Shown: positions 33,001 through 43,528, numbered from the stretch's first letter. The stretch: DNA of 64,000 bases from Bacteroidota bacterium (GCA_023416995.1 JAEZGI010000046.1:1-64000); one strand, 5' to 3'. Numbers and translations are program-made. Notes: generated from the letters alone by a model not told the origin.

Positions 33001-35661
33001 TTATAAATTATCAGTCACCAATACTGCCACCGGGAACTTTTTGTACAACGCGTGTACATCAATCTTGTCACCCGATATTTTTTCACGGGTGAAAAGGTTG
33101 GTCCAATTTCGTGGTGCACCCTCAGGAAGTGTGAAGGAAAGCTCATGACCGGTATCGTTCACTATGTTTAAAGGCAGCACCACCAGCACATACTTGTCAT
33201 TGTGTTTACGCATATATGCGATTGCGCGTCTCTCTGATCCTATAGCATCGATCGGGATGTATTCGCCATGAATAAATAATTCACTGTTATCGCGTCGATA
33301 GCGCAGAATTTCACGGGTAACAAACATTTTCTGCGTACCCACTTCGAAGTTTTCATTCACATACGAAAGCAACTTGTCACGGTCGTCTTCAAGTTGTTTC
33401 ATTTGTTGCAATAGTTCTTTTCTCAGATCATAGTCCACGTAACGGCGGTTATCAGGATCTACATAACTCAAATCCCAAAGTTCACAACCACGGTAAATAT
33501 CAGGTATACCTGGTGCTGTAGACTTTATAATAACCTGCACCATAGTATAAGTGCTGGCAAACCGGATGATCTTTTTTACAAATGGCATCAAAGATGGCAG
33601 AAAAGAATCTTTGGCGTTCAGCAAGTGCTCGATAAACGCTACAGATGCTGATTCATATCCTTCATTAGGATCGATATAGTCTGACATGAGTTTTGACTCA
33701 CGCAACACCTTGATAAAGTAGGTTTTCGTTCTGTCTATAAATTCCCGGGTTACATTCAGATCTTCCGGAAAGGCACCGATAATGGCCTGGTAAAGAAAGT
33801 ATTCATCGTTTACGATAGGAGCCTTTTCACCATCTACCAGTTGCCTGTATGGTTCATTCATCTTCTGCCATTTCGCAACCAGTTCTTTCCATTCATCAGC
33901 AAGTTCACTAATGAGGTTGATTCTCACCCTTGCGTCTTCGCCACGTTTTGTATCGTGGGTGGATGTGCAATTGAATGAATAAGGATTGTATTTCAGACGT
34001 AGTTTCATTTTTTCGTGAAACTGTGCAACCGAAATTCCTAAAACCCTGGGCTGATCACCAACTTCGTTGTGCGAGATCAATGGATTGTAGAGATAGAAGG
34101 TAGTGTCTTCAACACCCTTGGCTGCCAGGGGACCAGTGAATTGAAACAAACGCTGAATGAATGTGAGCCGGTTTTCATTCCTTATTTGATCTTCATGTTC
34201 ATGGAACAGCGATTCAAGTACACTTAGTTCGTATTTAAGATCGGGATAAAGCTGCATTGCTTTTTCGAAACCTGCGGCTACCAGTTCCGCATCGTTTGCA
34301 TCAAGCGGCATTTTCTCGACGTAAGCGCGATAAACAGGGAAAGCTGCCATAAAAACACCTAGCGCTTTTTTTAGTGCAGGCATTTTGATTTCTTCATCCT
34401 CTATCAGGTTTAGTGATAGCAACAGACGTAGCAGGTTATCCCACTCGCCGTTGAGATAAGGTTCAAGGAACGATAATTTCTTCTCAAAAACCATCTTATC
34501 ATAATCTGTAAACTCGGGTACGTATGAACGGTAAATGTCAAGAAGTTTCTCTGACCCTTTGTTGTCGGTTATGACCTGGTTGATGTATGAAAGAAACTCA
34601 TATCCGCTGGTTCCTTGTATCTCCATTTCAGGCAGTTCCTCTTTGTCATCAAGAATCTTTTCGACAATGATATAGCAATCAGGTCCGAACAAGGCGCGAA
34701 GTCGGCTAACATATTCTACTGGATTCCGAAGCCCATCAACGTGATCGATACGGAGCCCCTGGATGCCTCCCGCTTCATATAGCTGGTGAATGAGCCGGTG
34801 ATAATCGTTGAATACGTTTTCGTCTTCCATTCGCAGACAGATCAGGCTGTTCACATTGAAAAATCTGCGATAGTTGATCTGCGTATTCGAATCCATATGG
34901 TGGGCCAGCACGTAATGCTGGGTGTTGATGATGTGCAGCAGCATCTCGTTGTCAGCATTGATCTGTTCCACCTTTGCATGGATATTTGATGCAACTGCAG
35001 GATCATTAAGTTGTTCCATGAGTTCGGTCTTCATCCCGCAATGTTGCTCATAGCTGATGCCATTATTGCTCACAAGGCCGTTGAGGATGGCATTCACATG
35101 ATTGAACTCGTCGTTCAGACAGCCGGAGATCAGCAGGGGATAGGTTTCCAGGCTAATGGGGTACAAAGTATCGTGGTAGGCGAGGTAAAAACCATCTTTA
35201 CAAAAACGCACTTTTAACACATCACGTTTGAGACACTCCGCCACCGGGGCTTCAAGAAAGGGCACCATCAGCTTGCGGTTGTAGAATGGGTGATCCCAGT
35301 CAATATCGAAATATGTGGCGTATGAGGAATTCATTCCTCGTTCCAGCACATCCCGCAGCCAGGTTCCGTTGGTGTCAAATGCAAGGTGATTGGGCACAAT
35401 ATCCTGGATCCAGCCTATTCCATGACGTTTAAGTCCTGCTGCGAGCCGTTGCATATCCTCAAGGGTACCAAGTTCTTCATTGATCCGGGAAACATCAATT
35501 CCGTCGTATCCGTGCTCGCTTCCTTTTGCAGCTTGCAACACCGGCGAGGCGTAGATAGTGGTGATGCCCATGTCGGCCAGGTAATCAAGGATCTCGTATA
35601 AATGATTGAATGTAAAGTTTCGGTTAAACTGTATTCGATAAGTGGATGAGGGTAAAATCAT
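33001..35661 (-). CDS. treY: malto-oligosyltrehalose synthase
   Basis: This is 886 residues from ATG 35661 (MILPSSTYRIQF). It has the GH13 barrel with the TreY-type opening PSSTYRIQFNRNFTF, DIVPNHLAFD, GLRIDHVDGLRNP (nucleophile Asp region), VEKILDDKEELP (acid Glu region), GTSGYEFL and STHDTKRGEDARVRI. The enzyme turns the reducing end of malto-oligosaccharides into a trehalose unit; TreZ then releases trehalose. TreZ is not in the window. A divergent cytoplasmic alpha-amylase 92 bp away could supply or degrade the glucan substrate. The length is normal for the family. Confidence 0.95.
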   Translation of the reverse strand: MILPSSTYRIQFNRNFTFNHLYEILDYLADMGITTIYASPVLQAAKGSEHGYDGIDVSRINEELGTLEDMQRLAAGLKRHGIGWIQDIVPNHLAFDTNGTWLRDVLERGMNSSYATYFDIDWDHPFYNRKLMVPFLEAPVAECLKRDVLKVRFCKDGFYLAYHDTLYPISLETYPLLISGCLNDEFNHVNAILNGLVSNNGISYEQHCGMKTELMEQLNDPAVASNIHAKVEQINADNEMLLHIINTQHYVLAHHMDSNTQINYRRFFNVNSLICLRMEDENVFNDYHRLIHQLYEAGGIQGLRIDHVDGLRNPVEYVSRLRALFGPDCYIIVEKILDDKEELPEMEIQGTSGYEFLSYINQVITDNKGSEKLLDIYRSYVPEFTDYDKMVFEKKLSFLEPYLNGEWDNLLRLLLSLNLIEDEEIKMPALKKALGVFMAAFPVYRAYVEKMPLDANDAELVAAGFEKAMQLYPDLKYELSVLESLFHEHEDQIRNENRLTFIQRLFQFTGPLAAKGVEDTTFYLYNPLISHNEVGDQPRVLGISVAQFHEKMKLRLKYNPYSFNCTSTHDTKRGEDARVRINLISELADEWKELVAKWQKMNEPYRQLVDGEKAPIVNDEYFLYQAIIGAFPEDLNVTREFIDRTKTYFIKVLRESKLMSDYIDPNEGYESASVAFIEHLLNAKDSFLPSLMPFVKKIIRFASTYTMVQVIIKSTAPGIPDIYRGCELWDLSYVDPDNRRYVDYDLRKELLQQMKQLEDDRDKLLSYVNENFEVGTQKMFVTREILRYRRDNSELFIHGEYIPIDAIGSERRAIAYMRKHNDKYVLVVLPLNIVNDTGHELSFTLPEGAPRNWTNLFTREKISGDKIDVHALYKKFPVAVLVTDNL

Positions 35662-35753
35662 ATTAATTACATATTTCAATTCCTATTTTACCATTTATCT
35701 GCCAGGGTGCCGGTGGAACGTTTTTTTAGTCCGGGCAGGAGTTAATCTTAGAT

Positions 35754-37256
35754 ATGGCAAATAATAAAACACTTATCCAGTTTTTTGAATGGTATGTTCC
35801 GGCCGACGGTTCACATTGGAAGCGATTTAAAGCTGCGGTCCCCGAGCTTCAGTCGCTCGGTATCACCGGCGCATGGCTACCACCGGCTTATAAAGGAACA
35901 AGAGGCAAAGAATCTGAAGGCTATGATGTGTATGATATTTTTGATCTGGGAGAGTTTGATCAAAAAGGCACGATAGCAACCAAATACGGCACAAAGGAAG
36001 AATACATTGATGCAGTAACCGCTGCGCGTGAAGCTGGAATGGAGGTATTCATTGATGTGGTGCTTAACCATATGGGAGGCGCAGAAGAACTGGAGCGTAT
36101 AAAGGTTCGGAAAGTAGATCCTGAGGACCGAAGAAAATTTCTCAGTGAAGAAATGGAGGTCACGGCTTACACCAAATTTACTTTCCCGGGACGAAAAGGA
36201 AAATACTCGGATTTTAAGTGGAACTATGAGTGTTTTACGGGAATCGATTATGCAGCTGACCGCAAAGAGTCTGCGATCTTCAGCATCGTGAATAAATTTG
36301 GGGAAGACTGGGAGCCCATGGTCGATAATGAAAAAGGAAACTTTGACTTCCTTATTCTGAATGACATCGAGATGCGCAATCCCGCCGTGCGTGAAGAAAT
36401 GAAGAAATGGATCAGGTGGTATTATGACACGGTTCCCTTTGATGGTGTGCGGCTCGACGCAGTGAAACACATGAATCCAGCATTTTTTATTGAATGGTTG
36501 GATTATATCAAACAAGAAATCAACCCGGATATTTATGTTATAGGCGAGTTCTGGTTGTCAGATGACCTGTCTGTGTTGCTGAAATACCTCAAAGCCATCG
36601 GTCATCGTATGAGTTTGTTTGATGCGCCCCTGCATCACAATTTTTCAATCGCTTCAACTGAACGGGAAGATTATGATCTCAGGAAAATATTCAGGGATTC
36701 ATTGATCAGTAAACATCCTGACCTGGCCATAACCTTTGTTGATAATCATGATACCCAACCGCTGCAATCACTGGAGGAATACACAGAAGAATGGTTCCGG
36801 CCACTGGGTTATGCCTTGATATTACTGCGGGAAGCAGGTTATCCCTGTGTGTTTTATCCTGATATATATGGTACAAAGTATTCCGGAAAAAACAAATGGG
36901 GCGATGAAGTGCAGGTGGAACTGCCGGCAATGGACGTGCTGCCAAAGCTATTGCAATTGCGCCGTGATTACGCATATGGGGTGCAGACCGACTATTTTGA
37001 CGAACCACATTGTATTGGCTGGACCCGTGCCGGAGACGAGGACCATCCTGGATCAGGGCTGGCCGTTGTGATGAGTAATAACTCTAACGGCAGTTATGAA
37101 CGGAAAATGAAAGTTGGTGACAAATACGCGGGAAGTATATTTTACAACTTCCTCGATCCCGCTTTGCCCTCAGTAACTATAGATCAGGATGGTTTTGGTG
37201 ACTTCCCCGTAACAGGTTCTTCTGTCGCTGTGTATGTGAGAGTAGGTACCGGATAG
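35754..37256 (+). CDS. cytoplasmic alpha-amylase (GH13_5 type)
   Basis: The 500-residue GH13 enzyme has no signal peptide, so it probably acts on intracellular glycogen or maltodextrin. It starts TLIQFFEWYVPADGSHWKRF, as do AmyA-like amylases. Catalytic residues are Asp235 (DGVRLDAVKH), Glu265 (GEFW) and Asp333 (VDNHDT); a calcium-site-like VVLNHMGGAEE is also present. A C-terminal beta domain ends at VAVYVRVG. It is divergent from treY, suggesting a shared storage-glucan and trehalose role. Confidence 0.95.
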   Translation: MANNKTLIQFFEWYVPADGSHWKRFKAAVPELQSLGITGAWLPPAYKGTRGKESEGYDVYDIFDLGEFDQKGTIATKYGTKEEYIDAVTAAREAGMEVFIDVVLNHMGGAEELERIKVRKVDPEDRRKFLSEEMEVTAYTKFTFPGRKGKYSDFKWNYECFTGIDYAADRKESAIFSIVNKFGEDWEPMVDNEKGNFDFLILNDIEMRNPAVREEMKKWIRWYYDTVPFDGVRLDAVKHMNPAFFIEWLDYIKQEINPDIYVIGEFWLSDDLSVLLKYLKAIGHRMSLFDAPLHHNFSIASTEREDYDLRKIFRDSLISKHPDLAITFVDNHDTQPLQSLEEYTEEWFRPLGYALILLREAGYPCVFYPDIYGTKYSGKNKWGDEVQVELPAMDVLPKLLQLRRDYAYGVQTDYFDEPHCIGWTRAGDEDHPGSGLAVVMSNNSNGSYERKMKVGDKYAGSIFYNFLDPALPSVTIDQDGFGDFPVTGSSVAVYVRVGTG

Positions 37257-37322
37257 CAATGTTCAATATATAACGCTACTTGCCGGAAGGTCACAGTGTG
37301 TTCCCGGAAGTTACATTGCTTT

Positions 37323-38477
37323 TTACAGGTATCGTAGAAGCTGGTTGTGGCGGTGTGTGTCTTTATACCTGTTATACCATTTGCATAATGGGTATAGTGT
37401 AACTACCACTGAGATCCAGACGATATAGACGCCCCAGAGCGGAAGGCCATTGGGCTGTTCGGGCCGGCCAAAATTGAACCCAAACAAAAAGTCTTTGGTC
37501 GTAAAGCCTTGTAAGAATAGCATTACAAACATCAGCAGATGAAGCAGGTACCAGTGAACCAGGTAATATACCAACGGAACCCGGCCGTAAATTTCTATGA
37601 TTCCGGTAAACCTGCCCTGGCGTATTTTTTCGGCTGCAGCCAACAATGCAAAGATCACCGATAACGTCGCAAGATCATAAAGAAGAGATGGGGGATATTT
37701 TGTGAGATTCATGAAAGACATGAAAGTAAACATTCCTGTTGCCTGGACCGACCAGGGCGAGGGATCGCCATAGATATTTAAAAAACGCAGGCCGATAAAC
37801 AGCACAAGGCAAATTATAGCTGCCTGCAGGAATAGTTTGCCGCGGTTTATACCGGTGAGGTATATACGCGATGCAAATGCAAAACCTACCAGCATCAATC
37901 CTAACCAAGGTATCGGAGGATAAGCCAGCAGCAAAAATGTATTTGCATTAATAGGTATCAGCGGAGATGTAAAAAGCGGGGCAAGTATTGTTTTCAACGT
38001 TCCGTCGGGGATGAAGTTGAAAAGATTGTGCAGGAAGATGATGGCCAGACCGATAGCACCGATAAAGTTTGATGGAAGTTTGAGCAGCAGCCCAAGTATA
38101 ATAAAGGAAAAACCAATGGCTCCAATCACCTGGAACAAAAAGACATTAAACCGCAGGTCAAACCAAATCCCGAAATTTACTATGGTAAGTTCCAGAAGAA
38201 TGAGCCATAATCCGCGTTTCAATAAAAAACGTCTGCTCGAGGCAAAATCATTCCGCGCCCTTAATGAAATGTAGGCGGATGCCCCTGAAAGAAACACAAA
38301 GCCCGGTGCGCAGATATGCGTTATCCAACGGGTGAAAAATAAAGCGGGGTTGGTAGTCTGAAGGTCAACCGGATCCTGGGTTACAGCCGTAACATGAAAC
38401 AGGTCACGCGTGTGATCGAGCGCCATAATGATCATGATTACACCTCTCACAAGATCGATTGAACGAATTCTTTTCAT
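37323..38477 (-). CDS. DUF1624/HGSNAT-type membrane acyltransferase-like protein
   Basis: This is 384 residues from ATG 38477 (MKRIRSIDLVRG). There are about ten membrane helices. The opening RIRSIDLVRGVIMIIMALDHTRDLF, with a His in the first helix region, and PGFVFLSGASAYISLRAR are characteristic of the family related to heparan-alpha-glucosaminide N-acetyltransferase. The second half has YGRVPLVYYLVHWYLLHLLMF. It is predicted to transfer acyl groups across the inner membrane to a sugar or amine; the substrate is unknown. It is divergent from the AI-2E-family gene. Confidence 0.88.
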   Translation of the reverse strand: MKRIRSIDLVRGVIMIIMALDHTRDLFHVTAVTQDPVDLQTTNPALFFTRWITHICAPGFVFLSGASAYISLRARNDFASSRRFLLKRGLWLILLELTIVNFGIWFDLRFNVFLFQVIGAIGFSFIILGLLLKLPSNFIGAIGLAIIFLHNLFNFIPDGTLKTILAPLFTSPLIPINANTFLLLAYPPIPWLGLMLVGFAFASRIYLTGINRGKLFLQAAIICLVLFIGLRFLNIYGDPSPWSVQATGMFTFMSFMNLTKYPPSLLYDLATLSVIFALLAAAEKIRQGRFTGIIEIYGRVPLVYYLVHWYLLHLLMFVMLFLQGFTTKDFLFGFNFGRPEQPNGLPLWGVYIVWISVVVTLYPLCKWYNRYKDTHRHNQLLRYL

Positions 38478-38571
38478 ATATAACAATATAATAAATTATA
38501 TATGTTCCGCCTCAAAATTTACTCACGGCACGCAAGTGGATGCCGTATAACTACTTGAACAAACTTGCACC

Positions 38572-39660
38572 ATGAAATCATTATTGATTAAAGTTAACCA
38601 GGTCTTATTGTTGGTGATCCTTTCAACGGCCGTGCTTTATTATGGAAAACAGTTCCTCGTTCCTTTGTTTTTAGCTGTACTGCTGGCTATGCTGATGGCG
38701 CCGGTTTGTCGGTTTTTTGATGCGAAAGGATGTTCCCGCGCTGTATCATGCACGATTTCTGTGGCCATCCTGGTTTTTGCCTTTCTTGGACTATTCCTGA
38801 TCGTTAGTTTCCAGATTTACGATTTTACCAGGGATCTCGATAAAATTGAAGAGCGGGCGCGTGAGATGTGGGCGGGTATTCAGAGCTATATTGAACAAAG
38901 ATTCAATGTGGCGCCGGAGAAACAACAACAGGTAATGGATGAACAGGTTGAAAGCATCAAAAAGGGTTCCGGGGGACAGGTTGGGAAGGTGGCAGGAAGT
39001 ATCACCGGCACGATAGGAAGTTTAGTGCTGTCGCTTGTGTTTACTTTCCTGATGTTGTTTCATAAAGAAAAATATCATGAATTCTTTATCCGTGTAAACA
39101 GTCACCGTGATCCGGCGGAAGTTAAGGATGTACTTGATCAGATCACACATGTATCTCAGCAATATCTTACCGGGCGCATCTTGTCAATGACGTTCCTTTT
39201 CGTTTTGTATACCATTGCGTTTTTAATTATAGGGTTAAAAAATGCGCTGTTGTTATCTGCCCTTGCAGCCATGCTTACCATCATACCATACGTTGGACCG
39301 GTGATCGGTGCCATGTTTCCTATTATGACTGCACTGGTTTCGGGAGATTCCACACAGACTGCATTATGGGTGGCCCTCGCACTCGTGATAGTGCAGGTGT
39401 TTGACAATTATTTTGTAGAGCCGCTGGTAATAGGTGGCGAAGTGAAATTAACTGCCCTGAGTACTATTGCAGCTATTGTTGCCGGTGGGTTCATCTGGGG
39501 TGTGGCAGGCATGGTACTGTTTATCCCGATGCTCAGTATACTTAAGATTGTATTTGATCATACTAATGGGTTGAAGCCATATGGATATCTTGTTGGCGAT
39601 GAAGGTCCAAGCCCTTCAGACAAGATTAAATCATGGTTCAAAAAGAAAAAGGGATCCTGA
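38572..39660 (+). CDS. AI-2E family transporter
   Basis: This is a 362-residue membrane protein with the family's arrangement: two N-terminal helices (about 10-50), a third near 65-85, a soluble coiled segment (about 90-150), and five C-terminal helices. Motifs include FLVPLFLAVLLAMLMAPVCRFFD and LTIIPYVGPVIGAMFP. Relatives are autoinducer-2 exporters (TqsA) or sodium/proton antiporters, so the substrate cannot be assigned. A perfect bidirectional terminator overlaps the final codons. Confidence 0.92.
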   Translation: MKSLLIKVNQVLLLVILSTAVLYYGKQFLVPLFLAVLLAMLMAPVCRFFDAKGCSRAVSCTISVAILVFAFLGLFLIVSFQIYDFTRDLDKIEERAREMWAGIQSYIEQRFNVAPEKQQQVMDEQVESIKKGSGGQVGKVAGSITGTIGSLVLSLVFTFLMLFHKEKYHEFFIRVNSHRDPAEVKDVLDQITHVSQQYLTGRILSMTFLFVLYTIAFLIIGLKNALLLSALAAMLTIIPYVGPVIGAMFPIMTALVSGDSTQTALWVALALVIVQVFDNYFVEPLVIGGEVKLTALSTIAAIVAGGFIWGVAGMVLFIPMLSILKIVFDHTNGLKPYGYLVGDEGPSPSDKIKSWFKKKKGS

Positions 39661-39671
39661 CGATCCCTTTT
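39647..39671. terminator. bidirectional terminator between AI-2E and S9 peptidase genes
   Basis: AAAAGGGATC pairs perfectly with GATCCCTTTT around CTGAC, with an A run on one side and T-rich sequence on the other. The TGA stop of the AI-2E gene lies in the loop. Confidence 0.8.
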
Positions 39672-39691
39672 CTTATTACTTGTTACAGGTT

Positions 39692-42004
39692 TTAGAAAGC
39701 CATGCGTGAGCCACCCATCATGTATTCTTTAGGTGGTTCTATTCCCTGAAGATGTTTTACAAAATAATCCCAGCGGCGACGCATCATATATGGTGAATAT
39801 GGTCCGAAACCGTGTGCACTGTTTGGAAATATCACAAGGTCGTAATCTTTATTTGCCTTGTTCAAGGCTTCAACAACCAGCAAGGTGTTATATGGAGGAA
39901 CATTGTTGTCCATCATGCCGTGCGCAAGCATCAGTTTACCTTTCAGATTTTTTGCATAATTCTGATTTGCCTGGGCCTCGTAGGCTGCGTTTTCCATAAG
40001 ACCGTTATAGCGCTCTCCCCAATCATCTTCATAGTTACGATTGTCGTGGTTTCCTGATTCTGATATTCCCACTTTAAAGAAATCAGGATAGCGGAACATG
40101 GCTGCTGCTGTCGCGAAACCACCACCCGAGTGGCCCCAGATACCTACCTTATTGGTGTCGATAGGATATGTACGGGCTAACTGGCGGATCGCTGCAACCT
40201 GGTCAGGGAGCGTGTTTTCAGCCATATTGCCATAGTTCATATCGTGGTAACTCTTCGATCTGTATGGATTGCTGGTTCCTTCGATGAGCACTACAATGAA
40301 TCCAAGTTCTGCCAATGCCTGGTGATCTCCACGTGATGCAGAAAAACTCCAGTTCCCTACACTGCCTCCCTGGGGACCGGGATAGATATAGTCGATAACG
40401 GGGTACTTTTTACCAGCTTCCATTTTTGTAGGTGTAAACACCAGGCCATAAACATCGGTTTTGCCATCGCCCGCTTTTACACTAACAGGTTTTGGAGCCT
40501 TCCATCCTGAAGCAACAAGTTTAGAAATGTCGGCACGCTCAAGTTCAGTAATTAACTTTCCCGACATGTTTCTTACAACTGTTACTGCGGGCGTATCTGG
40601 TTGTGAATAGGTATCAACAAAATATTTCTTAGAAGGCGAAAGTGCGATGGTATGATTGCCATGTGCTGGTGTAAGATGCACCAGGTTTTTGCCATCAAAA
40701 CCGATTGAATAAAGATGTTGAAAATATGGGTTGCCAGGTTCACGACCTACGGCTGTAAAAATGATCTTGCGGGCTTTCTCATCAACATCTACCACTCTTG
40801 CCACCACGAATTCGCCTTTGGTGATCTGGTTTTTAAGGTTACCGGTTTTCGCATCATAGAGATACAGGTGGCCCCAGTCGTCTCTTTCTGAATACCATAG
40901 TATTTCACCTGATGCAGGAAGGTAACGCCAGTTGATGGCCCCCCGGCCGGATTCAAACTGCGTTTTTACAACTTCCTCAAATACATCTCTCACAACCCCG
41001 GTATTTGCATCCGCAATTCGGAATTTCGCCTGTTTATGATCGCGCGAGCTGGAAAGAAAAGCCAGTTCGGATCCGTCAGCTTTCCAGTCGTTGTCATCAA
41101 AACTTCCGCTGCTCGCAATGTCGTCACTTAAAGTAGCACGATGCGCATCGGGCGGAATCTGTAATCTGACCATTTTGCCGGTTTCAACGTCAATAATGAC
41201 GCGATGGATCTTTACAATTTCAGAATCGCCGGGCAGTGGATATTTCCATGCTTTTAAAGTTGGCGCGCCTACATTTGTTGTAACCAGGTACATATCCTTT
41301 ACATGGCGCTGATCCTGTTGGAAGGTTGATACTTTTTTTGAATCGGGAGACCATTTAACAACAGGTCTGTCGCTCATTTTCCAACCCGCATTGTCAGTGG
41401 CATATCCAAAGTTTTCAATCCCGTCGGTGGTTAGCTGCGTTTCTTTTTTAGTGGCAACATCGCGGACCCAAAGGTTCCAGTTACGGATAAACACTGCTTT
41501 TTTGCCATCAGGAGAAGTGACATCACTGCCTCCCATCCTGCGGCCCATCATTTGTGGTGCGGCCGCAACGGTTCCGGCGCCAGGGCTAACGGTGTTTGCT
41601 TTCAGATCGTAAACCCATGTTTTACCTTCTGCTGAAAAGCTAACCGTTTTGCCATCTTCTGATGGTGCGATAGCATTGAAAGGTAATTTAAATGCTTCGT
41701 AGGTTTTACCCGTCACTTTGCCAAGCGCTGCAGCAAGTTTTGCATGATCAAAGGCCGCCGAGCGGGTTTTCTTGACGGCGTCGACCAGTATAAATGCATT
41801 GCCTTTTTCAGTGCTTACCATATACCAAAGCTTATCGCCAGGTAACCAGACGGGGCGGATGTTGTTCCGGTTGATAAGGACCTCCGTGTTGTAAGAGAGA
41901 AACTTTTCTGCACGCTCGTACTCTTTTGATGAGAGCGAGTCCTTTTGGGCCGTAGCCATTGTTGTTGACGCTACCAGCGCCGCTGTAATCAGATGCTTAA
42001 TCAT
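39692..42004 (-). CDS. exported S9 family dipeptidyl peptidase
   Basis: This is 770 residues with a signal peptide (1-19, ATAQ). An N-terminal DPPIV-like beta-propeller (about 60-500) is followed by an alpha/beta hydrolase domain. The catalytic triad is Ser626 (WGHSGGGF), Asp699 (MMDNNVP) and His731 (NSAHGF). It should remove dipeptides from exported or external peptides in the periplasm. A second paralogue lies at 48523-51024. The RND operon upstream is on the same strand but a separate unit. Confidence 0.93.
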   Translation of the reverse strand: MIKHLITAALVASTTMATAQKDSLSSKEYERAEKFLSYNTEVLINRNNIRPVWLPGDKLWYMVSTEKGNAFILVDAVKKTRSAAFDHAKLAAALGKVTGKTYEAFKLPFNAIAPSEDGKTVSFSAEGKTWVYDLKANTVSPGAGTVAAAPQMMGRRMGGSDVTSPDGKKAVFIRNWNLWVRDVATKKETQLTTDGIENFGYATDNAGWKMSDRPVVKWSPDSKKVSTFQQDQRHVKDMYLVTTNVGAPTLKAWKYPLPGDSEIVKIHRVIIDVETGKMVRLQIPPDAHRATLSDDIASSGSFDDNDWKADGSELAFLSSSRDHKQAKFRIADANTGVVRDVFEEVVKTQFESGRGAINWRYLPASGEILWYSERDDWGHLYLYDAKTGNLKNQITKGEFVVARVVDVDEKARKIIFTAVGREPGNPYFQHLYSIGFDGKNLVHLTPAHGNHTIALSPSKKYFVDTYSQPDTPAVTVVRNMSGKLITELERADISKLVASGWKAPKPVSVKAGDGKTDVYGLVFTPTKMEAGKKYPVIDYIYPGPQGGSVGNWSFSASRGDHQALAELGFIVVLIEGTSNPYRSKSYHDMNYGNMAENTLPDQVAAIRQLARTYPIDTNKVGIWGHSGGGFATAAAMFRYPDFFKVGISESGNHDNRNYEDDWGERYNGLMENAAYEAQANQNYAKNLKGKLMLAHGMMDNNVPPYNTLLVVEALNKANKDYDLVIFPNSAHGFGPYSPYMMRRRWDYFVKHLQGIEPPKEYMMGGSRMAF

Positions 42005-42097
42005 ATTCAGTTAGATGACTTGATTTGTCGAAAGGTAAGAAATCCCGCGCAGATCGGGTCTGCCGGAATATTAAAAGCGACGGTGCGAGGGCCGGAA

Positions 42098-43528
42098 TCA
42101 TCGCCAGCCACCTCCGATCGCGCGGTAAAGATTTACAAACGATGTCATTTCATTCAACTTTATCTCAACAAGATCCATTCTCGACTCAAGCACTTCCCGT
42201 TGAGTAGTCAACACCTCTATATAATCTGCCCTTGCGGACCGGAAAAGACTATTTGAAACACTGATGGATGCCTTTAGGATCTCGACCTCCTTTCTTTTGG
42301 TTTGATAACTGTTTTCGAAATTCTCCATTTTGGCCAGCAAATTCACTACCTCAGCTTCTGCATTCAAAATAGTACGCTCGTAATTATAGACCGCCTGGAT
42401 TTGTTTTGCGTTTGCGTTTTGATAAACCGCCCTGATTGCGTTTTTATTCACGATCGGCGCAACCAGGTCGCCGGCGAGATTATACAGGATGGAGGCAGGC
42501 TTAATAAGGTAAGCCGGATTAAATGCCTGCCAGCCTATACCCGCATTAAGCGTGAACGATGGAAAAAATGAGGCTCTTGCTGATTTAGTGTCGAGCCTCG
42601 CTGCTTCCATTTCCAGTTCTGCCTGTTGAATATCCGGGCGGTTCACCAGTAACTGCGAGGGAATACCCGCATGAACCGGGTTGTCAACGATATCCGTTAA
42701 CTTTTCTGTGCTTCTTATAACCGGTGTTGGAAAACGTCCGGTCAGGAAGTTGATCCGGTTTTCTGTTTCAACGATCTGCTGCCTGATTTCATATTGCAGA
42801 TTTTGTGTGTGAAGCAATTGTGCCTCAAAACGATTGACCGCAAGAAGTGATACCCGTGCTGCATCTTTTTCCTTTTTAGTAATTTGAAGCGCACTGTCCT
42901 GTAGACTGATATTTTGTTGTACAATCAACAGGCGATTATCAAGAGCCATCAGCTCGTAATAAGAGCTGGCGATTTCGGCAACAAGGTTCGTAACCATAAA
43001 ATTTCTTCCCTGCACCGAGGCCAGATATCTTAGGGTGGCAGCTTTCCTGGCATTGCGCAACTTTTTCCAGGCATCAATTTCCCAGGAAGCATACAGCCCG
43101 ATTTTATAATCCGGTAGCAATTCCGGTATGCGTTTGCCGGGTTTGATATCTATACTTTCATCCACTGCCCCGTGACGTGTATATCTTCCCTCCTTTTCAA
43201 AACCAGCGCCTCCCCGGATGCCTGCAAAAGGCAGATATTCTCCTTTTCTAATTCCAATTTCGTTCTTACTGATTTGGATCTCATACAGCGTGATGTTTAA
43301 TTCCTGGTTGTTCCTGAGGGCGGTATCGATCAGATTTACAAGGTTTGTGTCGTTGAAAAATGTTTTCCATTGTAAGGATGCAGAGTTGATGGTGTCCTGC
43401 ATTTGATTATAGGCAGCCGGAACATCACGGCTTTCTTTTCTTGCGGCGAGTGTCGGAACCTTGCACGAGTCAAGGATCAGCAACAGGCTAATAATCGTTA
43501 TCGCCGTATTAATAATATTAGTTTTCAT
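42098..43528 (-). CDS. RND efflux outer-membrane factor, lipoprotein (NodT/OprM type)
   Basis: The 476-residue protein has a lipobox LILDSC (Cys22). It has the two-fold repeated TolC-like helical barrel: TALRNNQELNITLYEIQISKNEIGIRKGEYLP in the first half, LLVNRPDIQQAELEMEAARLDTKSARASFFPSFTLNAG in the second, and ALLTTQREVLESRMDLVEIKLNEM near the end. It provides the outer-membrane exit for the adjacent RND pump. Its start overlaps the end of the permease gene by 11 bp. It is the third gene of the adaptor-permease-channel operon. Confidence 0.93.
   Translation of the reverse strand: MKTNIINTAITIISLLLILDSCKVPTLAARKESRDVPAAYNQMQDTINSASLQWKTFFNDTNLVNLIDTALRNNQELNITLYEIQISKNEIGIRKGEYLPFAGIRGGAGFEKEGRYTRHGAVDESIDIKPGKRIPELLPDYKIGLYASWEIDAWKKLRNARKAATLRYLASVQGRNFMVTNLVAEIASSYYELMALDNRLLIVQQNISLQDSALQITKKEKDAARVSLLAVNRFEAQLLHTQNLQYEIRQQIVETENRINFLTGRFPTPVIRSTEKLTDIVDNPVHAGIPSQLLVNRPDIQQAELEMEAARLDTKSARASFFPSFTLNAGIGWQAFNPAYLIKPASILYNLAGDLVAPIVNKNAIRAVYQNANAKQIQAVYNYERTILNAEAEVVNLLAKMENFENSYQTKRKEVEILKASISVSNSLFRSARADYIEVLTTQREVLESRMDLVEIKLNEMTSFVNLYRAIGGGWR

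Noticed and set aside
35877..36515. Open frame of 212 codons antisense to the alpha-amylase
   Set aside because: The amylase has all its catalytic residues; this is a shadow frame.
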